A stretch of 36,851 nt of DNA. It comes from Candidatus Thorarchaeota archaeon. Lineage in GTDB: Archaea; Asgardarchaeota; Thorarchaeia; Thorarchaeales; Thorarchaeaceae. Positions 31,474 to 36,851 of this stretch are shown here, in pieces. A model generated the notes under the pieces. That model worked only from the letters and a program-made list of their open reading frames with translations, searched no databases and had not been told where the DNA came from. The stretch lies in contig JAGXOC010000014.1 in NCBI GenBank assembly GCA_019894665.1, forward strand, positions 1-36,851, written 5' to 3'. Both the position numbers and the translations under genes were made by a program. How positions within the stretch are numbered: position 1 is the first letter of the stretch; every line of letters starts with the position of its first letter.

Positions 31474-34467
31474 TCACAGTAAATCAGGTATTCCAATTTC
31501 GAATGTGGTTTCTCGCTCATTCAGAAGTTTGATTGTCCATCCATGTGCTTCAACAAGACGCTTGACGATAGCAAGTCCATAGCCTTGTCCTTTCTTGCTC
31601 GTTGTAAAACCCCGAAGGAAAATCTTGGAACGTTGAATCTCAGGGATTGTCTTCCCATCATTCGTTACTCTGATTCGATATGCACCATCTGTCTTTGTTG
31701 ATCTCACATCTATCCTACTTGGTTGTCCATGTTGGATAGCGTTGTCAAAGAGATTTCGAAAGATTTGAGCGACCTTACGTTGATCTGCACTAATGACGGG
31801 CAGCCCTTCTTGTGAATAGCTTACGCTCGCTGGGATGATTGAATCTGCGACTTCTTTCACTAGCGACGTCAAATCAACATTCTCAGTTTCTTCAATAATC
31901 AACCCCGCATCTGCAAGAGCTACTGAGTGATCAACCATCTCACTAGTTTCATTCAGCAGAGTTCGCAGTTTTGTGAGATGGCTAAAGTTCTGCTCTTCTT
32001 CCAGCAACTCGATAAAACCAAGCATATTATGAAAGATGTTTTTCAGATCGTGACTCATAGTATGAGCGAAGTCGCTAAGTTCTTCCTTCTGTTTCTTCAA
32101 CATCTCTAGGGCCGTTTTCTGTTCTGTGATGTCAGTTATGACTCCCTCAATGTATCCCTTATCGGACCAGAGACTGATTGAGAAGCGCATCCACCTACGT
32201 TCTCCATCCTTCGTTGACACAGGGAGTTCGGTAACAAGCCTCTGCTCCTCACGGATTTTCTTTTTCAGCTCCTCCCATTCATTCGGTTGAATGAGAATGT
32301 CTCTGATGAAACTTGAACCATCAATCACTGACCCTTTCTTTTCAAATCCAAAACTCTTGGCAAACTGGTCATTATATTCGAGTATCATTCCATCGGAAAT
32401 TCTGACCCTGAACAATCCTACCAGTGCATTATCGTACAGTTCTTTGTAGCTCTCTCTGCTCTCTACTAATGCTTGTTCTACAAGAGTCCTATCTGTAATA
32501 TTCTGTACATGAATGATGAATCCTTGGAGGTCTTCTTCTTTCCCATATTTGATTGGCGAACAAACGCAATCAATATGCATGATGCCACGCTTGTTAGTTT
32601 TGTAGAGGTCATGATTTTTGACTTTCGAGAAATCAAATCGATATTGAGTCATTGCAATATCTCCTCTACGAAGACTATCCTTCACATAATCTGGAGTGTT
32701 AGGATCACCAAATAAATCGAAACCGATGAAATCCTCCTGTGCATCCAGTCCAAAAAGATCAAGGGCTGCCTTGTTTGCCCCCACCAATATGCCATCTGAG
32801 TCAAAGAGTTCAATGCAGATTGGTGACTCTTCGAAAATTGTGCGAAACATCTCTTCATTTGCTTTAAGAGCAGTTTCAGTCAATTTACGCTCGGTCGTAT
32901 CTGAAACATGAAGAACAAATCCACGTGGTTTCCCCTCCTCATCTTGGAGGGCTGAAAGTGTAACATCCATGTATATGGCGTCGGTACGAGAGGTCTCTAA
33001 GAGACCCCGCTCTGCAATGTACTCAAAGTCCCATTTGTAATCAAAGCGATACACTTCTCCTCTACGTACACTCTCCAAAACCTCCTCTGGTAATCTTGAG
33101 TCTTTGAAAAGATTAAGACCTAGGATGTTTTCTCGGTTCTTTACGCCAAGTAACTCTAGACCGGCTTTGTTAATATCAATGAGCAATCCTTCTGAGTCGA
33201 AGATTCCTATTGCCCCCGGCGCATGATCAAAGACACCCTGCCACCACTTCTCTCGAAATTGCATTGTTTCAGTCATCAATGATGCATCTTTTTTATCCAA
33301 CTCAATTTCCTGAGCGGAGCAAAGGATAGTAGTAACATTACCTTCATCGTTAGTGAGAACCCTATCTTGGCAAAGTATCTTCTTCTGAACTCCTCTTGGA
33401 GTTTCGATGACCATTTCACAGGACCCACCAGGTCCTCCTACAAGCAATGACTGGAGATATTCCGTAGCTTTGTCCCTACTATGCTCTGGGATATAATCCT
33501 CAATCCAGTTTGTACCTACTACTCCACTCTCTTCACGCTCAAGAAGTTGGCAGCCCTTCTGGTTGATCATTGTCACGTTGTATTGAGTGTCTAGTGCCAG
33601 AATCATTGTGCCTGCTATGTCAAGATATCTCTGAGCTTTGTCCCGTTCTTCTCTTAGGAGGCTCTCCTGTTGAACTCTTTCTGTGATGTCTTGTACTGTC
33701 CCCATCATCCGAATTGCTTCACCCTCTTCATCAAATGTCACTTCACCTGCTTCATGAACAAAGCGGATTGTCCCATCACTGTGTGCAACTCGATGGTCAG
33801 TACTGTATTTCTGATTCTCATGAATTGCTTTTTCTACTGACTCGCGGACGAACTCTCTATCATTTTCATGAACTGCATTGAGGAATGCCTCGTATGTGGC
33901 CTCGAATTCTTGTGGGGCCAACCCGAAAATCCGAAAGATCTCATCAGACCACACTATGTTGTCTTTGACGATATCCCAATCCCAGTGTCCTATTTGCGCA
34001 ATACGTTGTGCTTCGGCAAGTTTCGCCTCACTCTCCCGAAGTCTATGTTCTGAATCAACGAGCGCACCCTCTGTCCTCCGTTTCTCAACCGAGGTGAGAA
34101 TATAGTACGATAGCTCAGCGTACAAACCTTCAATCTTGGACGAACTCTTTCGAATATAGTAGTCCGCCCCTAGATTGAGTGCCTGAATCGCAATTTCTTC
34201 TCGACTCTTCCCAGTGAAAATGATTACAGGAATATCATTCTCATTTACTCTAATCTGTTTCAGAATATCAAGACCTGTGGGTTTGTTTTCACCAAGATCG
34301 ATGTCACAAACTGCGACATCGAACTTTTCCTCAAGAAGGAGATTCATCGCCTCCTCTGGAGTTTCCGCAGGTACAATCTCATAATCTGAACTCTGACGTT
34401 TCAAGAACTGTTCACTAAGTTCTAGATGAACTGGGTCGTCGTCTACCATAAGAACACGAATGGCCAT
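31474..34467 (-). CDS. Cytosolic hybrid sensor: receiver, five PAS, histidine kinase
   Basis: This 997-residue protein begins with a receiver domain (1-130, with phosphoacceptor Asp55 in CDIDLG, acidic pocket VDDDP, and conserved Lys in YYIRKSS). About five PAS domains follow (near 145-270, 280-390, 405-535, 540-665 and 670-790), with PAC-like QDITER, SDTTER, QNITDR and TDITEQ ends. A dimerisation region has phospho-His in HTMSHDLKN (near 800), and the ATPase domain has an N-box (NLFDNAIQHG), GKTIP and GQGYGLAIVKRL. No membrane helix is present, so it senses an internal signal. An N-terminal receiver means it may take phosphate from another kinase. No response regulator is nearby, so its output is unknown. 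Confidence 0.93.
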   Translation of the reverse strand: MAIRVLMVDDDPVHLELSEQFLKRQSSDYEIVPAETPEEAMNLLLEEKFDVAVCDIDLGENKPTGLDILKQIRVNENDIPVIIFTGKSREEIAIQALNLGADYYIRKSSSKIEGLYAELSYYILTSVEKRRTEGALVDSEHRLRESEAKLAEAQRIAQIGHWDWDIVKDNIVWSDEIFRIFGLAPQEFEATYEAFLNAVHENDREFVRESVEKAIHENQKYSTDHRVAHSDGTIRFVHEAGEVTFDEEGEAIRMMGTVQDITERVQQESLLREERDKAQRYLDIAGTMILALDTQYNVTMINQKGCQLLEREESGVVGTNWIEDYIPEHSRDKATEYLQSLLVGGPGGSCEMVIETPRGVQKKILCQDRVLTNDEGNVTTILCSAQEIELDKKDASLMTETMQFREKWWQGVFDHAPGAIGIFDSEGLLIDINKAGLELLGVKNRENILGLNLFKDSRLPEEVLESVRRGEVYRFDYKWDFEYIAERGLLETSRTDAIYMDVTLSALQDEEGKPRGFVLHVSDTTERKLTETALKANEEMFRTIFEESPICIELFDSDGILVGANKAALDLFGLDAQEDFIGFDLFGDPNTPDYVKDSLRRGDIAMTQYRFDFSKVKNHDLYKTNKRGIMHIDCVCSPIKYGKEEDLQGFIIHVQNITDRTLVEQALVESRESYKELYDNALVGLFRVRISDGMILEYNDQFAKSFGFEKKGSVIDGSSFIRDILIQPNEWEELKKKIREEQRLVTELPVSTKDGERRWMRFSISLWSDKGYIEGVITDITEQKTALEMLKKQKEELSDFAHTMSHDLKNIFHNMLGFIELLEEEQNFSHLTKLRTLLNETSEMVDHSVALADAGLIIEETENVDLTSLVKEVADSIIPASVSYSQEGLPVISADQRKVAQIFRNLFDNAIQHGQPSRIDVRSTKTDGAYRIRVTNDGKTIPEIQRSKIFLRGFTTSKKGQGYGLAIVKRLVEAHGWTIKLLNERETTFEIGIPDLL

Positions 34468-34552
34468 ATTGGCACAGCCCCATTTTCAGATTACATTGTA
34501 CCTTCTTATTACCTTTGACAGGATGGAAATCAAGGGGGGGAAATATCTGCAA

Positions 34553-34595
34553 ACCTTATATCTGTCCAAACCCTCCCACTGTATAGTCAGGGAGG
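34553..34595 (+). promoter_or_regulatory. TATA-like box and Shine-Dalgarno of the membrane protein gene
   Basis: CCTTATATCTG at about 34553-34563 is a TATA-like box. GGGAGG at 34590-34595 is a ribosome binding site nine bases before the TTG at 34605. The TTG at 34596 used by the ORF track directly abuts the motif and is therefore unlikely to be the start. Confidence 0.5.
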
Positions 34596-34604
34596 TTGCT
34601 ATTA

Positions 34605-35993
34605 TTGGGAATCCCATTGTTTGACGGTATTGGTGTTTTCTTCCGAAAACGAAGATATCTAGCTTATCTCATTGTGTTTGTTGCTACTACCTTTCTCGCG
34701 CTTTTCATGGGATGGTTGATGAATACTTTTGCTGGTGATCCTATTGAGGATATGCTTGTATTGTTATTTGCATACATCGGCTCTGCAGGTACAATTTATT
34801 TTGCATTTGGCTCATTACTCACTGGCATTGGTGCTGATCGACTATGGATTACAAGACGAGGTAGAGGTAGAACTACAGAGCTGAAAGGTCTCAGTTGGAT
34901 GGTTGTTTCATTCGCTATCTCCGTATTCCTTTCGATTTTAACTGGTCCTCTTACAATGCTATTCTTTGCCATGTTCTGTTGGGTCGGTTGGATTGCGTTC
35001 CAAGGCTATCTGTCTACCAGAACAAGCCTGAGAATTGCTACAATTGCAGAACCAAAAAAAGGTGGTTTCCTACTAGGAACAGGGAGCTTCATTCTCCTGC
35101 TAATTGGATTGGTTCTAATCGGAGCAGAAGCACTCCTTGCTCTATATTTGATTCCGAATGATGTCCTCGGATTGGGTACTATGATAAATAGTATCTTCTC
35201 TAATGCGACTTTGAATATAATGACCCAGTTCAACTTTCTAGTCATTGCTTATGCAGCGATGGGTCTGTTTGCTCTTGTTATGTTATTCTCATTTATCAGG
35301 AATGCTGGGAAAGGTGCAGCACTGAACATTGCACTTCTGACCAACTTCATTGCAATTTACGCAGGATACTTCCTCGTCAATGTATTAAGAAGGAATGATA
35401 GCTTTAGTATGACTCCTGTGGATATTGGTATGTCCCTGTTCTTCTTGGCGTATGCGCTGAGTGGTATCGGTCGAACTGCAACTGAAGCTGCTGAAAAGCC
35501 TGGTGGACGAACTGGAGATTTTGGACCACTTATCACCTTCTTCTTGGCGAGTGGATACTTCTTTGTTGACAGCATAATCGCAGTTGCTTCAAATCCCTCG
35601 AGTCAGATTTGGAGCTGGTTCCAAGCAGGTATTCTAGCTGATCCACGGTTCTTCTTCCTATTTAGAGACGTTGCAAAATTGATTGCATTCCCCCTAGCCG
35701 CAATCTTTACTGCACTCTATTATCTACGTAGCGAACGTACCGAACGTATTGTGGAGCGAGCGAGAGAGGATGGTGAAACTTTCGATCCTGATGAAGTGGA
35801 TAAAGACATTGCAGATAGAACTCCAGACCCTGGTGAGACTTGGGCAAGTGAAACTGCTGAGGGTGTCAAAGAAGGGAAACCTGGACATGACCTGTCAGCA
35901 CCAGATCCTGATAGAATGTCAGTTGGCGATAGTCGCCGTCTTGGCAAAGCAAAGCGCTTTGGTGATGACGACGAGGATGACGCAAGCAATTAG
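34605..35993 (+). CDS. Polytopic membrane protein with acidic cytoplasmic tail
   Basis: This 462-residue protein is of unknown family. About ten hydrophobic helices fill residues ~20-380, starting after a short LFDGIGVFFRKRR segment. The last ~80 residues are hydrophilic and strongly acidic (EDGETFDPDEVDKD, DDDEDDASN), with the basic RSERTERIVERAR at the membrane edge. The tail is likely cytoplasmic, but no transporter signature is seen. The start is TTG at 34605, decided by the spacing to GGAGG. It is divergent from the sensor kinase, and a regulatory link is possible but unproven. A strong hairpin follows the gene. Confidence 0.8.
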   Translation: MGIPLFDGIGVFFRKRRYLAYLIVFVATTFLALFMGWLMNTFAGDPIEDMLVLLFAYIGSAGTIYFAFGSLLTGIGADRLWITRRGRGRTTELKGLSWMVVSFAISVFLSILTGPLTMLFFAMFCWVGWIAFQGYLSTRTSLRIATIAEPKKGGFLLGTGSFILLLIGLVLIGAEALLALYLIPNDVLGLGTMINSIFSNATLNIMTQFNFLVIAYAAMGLFALVMLFSFIRNAGKGAALNIALLTNFIAIYAGYFLVNVLRRNDSFSMTPVDIGMSLFFLAYALSGIGRTATEAAEKPGGRTGDFGPLITFFLASGYFFVDSIIAVASNPSSQIWSWFQAGILADPRFFFLFRDVAKLIAFPLAAIFTALYYLRSERTERIVERAREDGETFDPDEVDKDIADRTPDPGETWASETAEGVKEGKPGHDLSAPDPDRMSVGDSRRLGKAKRFGDDDEDDASN

Positions 35994-36003
35994 TTCGCTG
36001 GAA

Positions 36004-36047
36004 TGAGGGTTTCTTTCAGACCCTCACTTCCCCTCTTTCTTTTAAAA
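36004..36047 (+). terminator. Intrinsic-type terminator after membrane protein gene
   Basis: TGAGGGT (36004-36010) and ACCCTCA (36020-36026) form a perfect seven-base stem with a nine-base loop, followed by a pyrimidine-rich tract ending CTTTCTTTT. It starts eleven bases after the stop codon at 35993. Confidence 0.65.
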
Positions 36048-36086
36048 CAAAAAACCTGACTGGGCCATAAGATACTCTAACCCAGA

Positions 36087-36236
36087 CTAGAGAACCATTG
36101 CCACCATCAGCAGAATTGTGAACATGATTGATACCAATGCACAGTTCACACAAAGCCCTTCCTTGATCTCTTTCTTATCTCGTGGGCTCAATTTCTGAGA
36201 TTCAGCAACTTCGTCATCCTTTTTGTCATCAGTCAA
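36087..36236 (-). CDS. 49-residue membrane mini-protein with CxxC, TTG start
   Basis: The ORF track misses this gene because it is short. From TTG at 36236 the frame encodes 49 residues: a charged N-terminus (TDDKKDDEVAESQ), a basic stretch (SPRDKKEIKEG), then CVNC immediately before a single hydrophobic helix (ALVSIMFTILLMVAMVL) that ends the protein. A perfect AGGAGG lies seven bases upstream of the TTG, which decides the start. The layout is that of a tail-anchored protein with its N-terminus in the cytosol. The CxxC at the membrane face might bind a metal or act in redox chemistry. No family is recognised. It lies between the membrane protein and the GNAT gene. Confidence 0.72.
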   Translation of the reverse strand: MTDDKKDDEVAESQKLSPRDKKEIKEGLCVNCALVSIMFTILLMVAMVL

Positions 36237-36243
36237 TTGGTGG

Positions 36244-36249
36244 CCTCCT
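36244..36249 (-). promoter_or_regulatory. Shine-Dalgarno AGGAGG of the mini-protein gene
   Basis: On the minus strand AGGAGG lies seven bases before the TTG at 36236. It is the strongest ribosome binding site in this part of the window and supports translation of the 49-residue ORF. Confidence 0.7.
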
Positions 36250-36304
36250 GAATGCAGAGTGATTTGCTTAAGACGTATTAAAGGTACGTGTTTTTGTGAG
36301 TTCT

Positions 36305-36802
36305 CTACCTGTTCAGTAACTTCTCAAGCTCAATTTCATCTGCTATCAGGATTCCATCTATACTGACAAGGGGAATCTCTGGTTTTAGTTTCCGAGATTC
36401 GTTGACAGCATCTTTGTGAACTGCTACTATTGTAAATCCCAATGCTCCGTAGAACTTCTGTGCTTGAATGTTATCGTTCGTTGTGATAACCCAAACTCGG
36501 GAACACCTGAGGGATTCGGCTTCTTCAACTGCTGCGTATACTAAAGCTCTCCCTACTCCAGCTCTTTGTTTGAGGACATTCAAGGTTATTATTTCGAGCA
36601 TATTATCGTTTACGTTCCAAGTGAGTATCCCGATATATTGACTATCAATCTCTGCAACAAATCCCGGAAGTCTATCAGCTTGAAGAATAGCGCCTCTAGT
36701 TACGACCCTAGTAGATCCCCACCTCTCACTGAGAATTCTCTGTACCCACTCTCTATCGGAATCCTCAATTTTACGGATGAGATGTTCGTTAGTATTTTTC
36801 AG
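36305..36802 (-). CDS. GNAT acetyltransferase without a canonical start codon
   Basis: The ORF track gives only 98 residues from an ATG at 36601, which lacks the N-terminal half of the GNAT fold. Reading the same frame upstream gives about 67 more residues of clear GNAT character: IRKIEDSDREWVQRIL, GFVAEIDSQYIGILTW, then the strand before the acetyl-CoA loop QRAGVGRAL. The later ALGFTIV with NIQAQKFY completes motif B. Between the upstream stop TGA (36809-36811) and 36601 there is no ATG, GTG or TTG. Candidates are CTG at 36802, ATC at 36778 or ATT at 36769. A TATA-like TTTTTATTTA lies just upstream (36812-36822). The gene may use a rare start, be a decayed allele, or contain a base error. 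Coordinates here use the CTG. Substrate is unknown. Confidence 0.7.
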   Translation of the reverse strand: MKNTNEHLIRKIEDSDREWVQRILSERWGSTRVVTRGAILQADRLPGFVAEIDSQYIGILTWNVNDNMLEIITLNVLKQRAGVGRALVYAAVEEAESLRCSRVWVITTNDNIQAQKFYGALGFTIVAVHKDAVNESRKLKPEIPLVSIDGILIADEIELEKLLNR

Positions 36803-36851
36803 TTTCTCTCACTAAATAAAAATGCGTAAAGTTTGAAGATAAAGCATCTCT

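Noticed and set aside
34530-34542. G7 homopolymer upstream of the membrane protein gene, similar to runs near 31322 and C7 near 23077
   Set aside because: Isolated homopolymers in noncoding or intact coding sequence; no sign of switching or a shared motif beyond chance.
1-36851. CRISPR arrays, insertion sequences, integrase/att sites, defence islands
   Set aside because: No spaced direct repeats, transposase-like ORFs, integrases, nuclease-helicase clusters or tRNA-flanked insertions were seen.

Overview
The window most likely comes from an Asgard archaeon, with Thorarchaeota as the best guess. The archaeal signs are a eukaryote-type (Sec11-like, Ser/His/Asp) signal peptidase, a beta-CASP metallo-nuclease relative, TATA-like boxes upstream of many genes, and Shine-Dalgarno motifs of the GGAGGTGAT kind. 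The Asgard sign is the left-edge gene, an Arf-like small GTPase embedded in a long protein with longin-like and winged-helix-like regions. The species-level call is inference; no rRNA or tRNA gene is present to settle it. Coding density is high, base composition is moderate in GC, and convergent neighbours often abut or overlap by a few bases.

Layout. 1-4.0 kb: truncated GTPase gene, convergent with a beta-CASP protein carrying an unrecognised helical N-terminal half. 4.2-9.6 kb: quinolinate synthase NadA, a surface protein, a HAD hydrolase, inorganic pyrophosphatase, a four-helix membrane protein, a Na+/Ca2+-exchanger-type antiporter and a small unknown protein. 9.7-16.8 kb: a DUF3303-like protein, 2-amino-3-ketobutyrate CoA ligase, pirin, a zinc-ribbon mini-protein, a short-chain dehydrogenase, a creatininase-family amidohydrolase, a YhhN/TMEM86-like membrane protein, a GNAT acetyltransferase and an MFS transporter. 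16.9-20.8 kb: an AAA+/STAND-like ATPase with an unassigned C-terminal domain, a surface protein, the signal peptidase and an orphan protein. 20.9-25.8 kb: a plus-strand run of CstB-like persulfide dioxygenase-rhodanese, gamma-glutamyltranspeptidase, aspartate ammonia-lyase and an orphan. 25.8-29.6 kb: Na/Pi cotransporter with PhoU-like tail, NIF3/DUF34 protein and a 2-hydroxyacid dehydrogenase. 29.9-36.8 kb: a second MFS transporter, a REC-PASx5-histidine kinase, a polytopic membrane protein with an acidic tail, a 49-residue CxxC membrane mini-protein missed by the ORF track, and a GNAT gene.

Functional themes. Amino-acid and thiol catabolism recurs: KBL cleaves aminoketobutyrate to glycine and acetyl-CoA, GGT cleaves gamma-glutamyl bonds, AspA deaminates aspartate, and the persulfide dioxygenase handles sulfane sulfur. 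Two surface proteins (5210-6088 and 18559-19665) share a GIGG-hydrophobic-RRR(F)H C-terminus, and one lies 26 bp downstream of the signal peptidase gene.

The most unusual signals are three genes whose 5' ends lack a well-placed AUG/GUG/UUG although the reading frame, homology or a strong Shine-Dalgarno motif calls for an earlier start (near 7508, 16955 and 36802), the shared GIGG...RRR tails, and two hairpin-bearing intergenic stretches (29.75 kb and 31.36 kb). I see no CRISPR array, insertion sequence, tRNA, rRNA or recognisable defence island, and no gene-free stretch reaches 300 bases. The window is largely metabolic and housekeeping; I do not claim a demonstrated new system.
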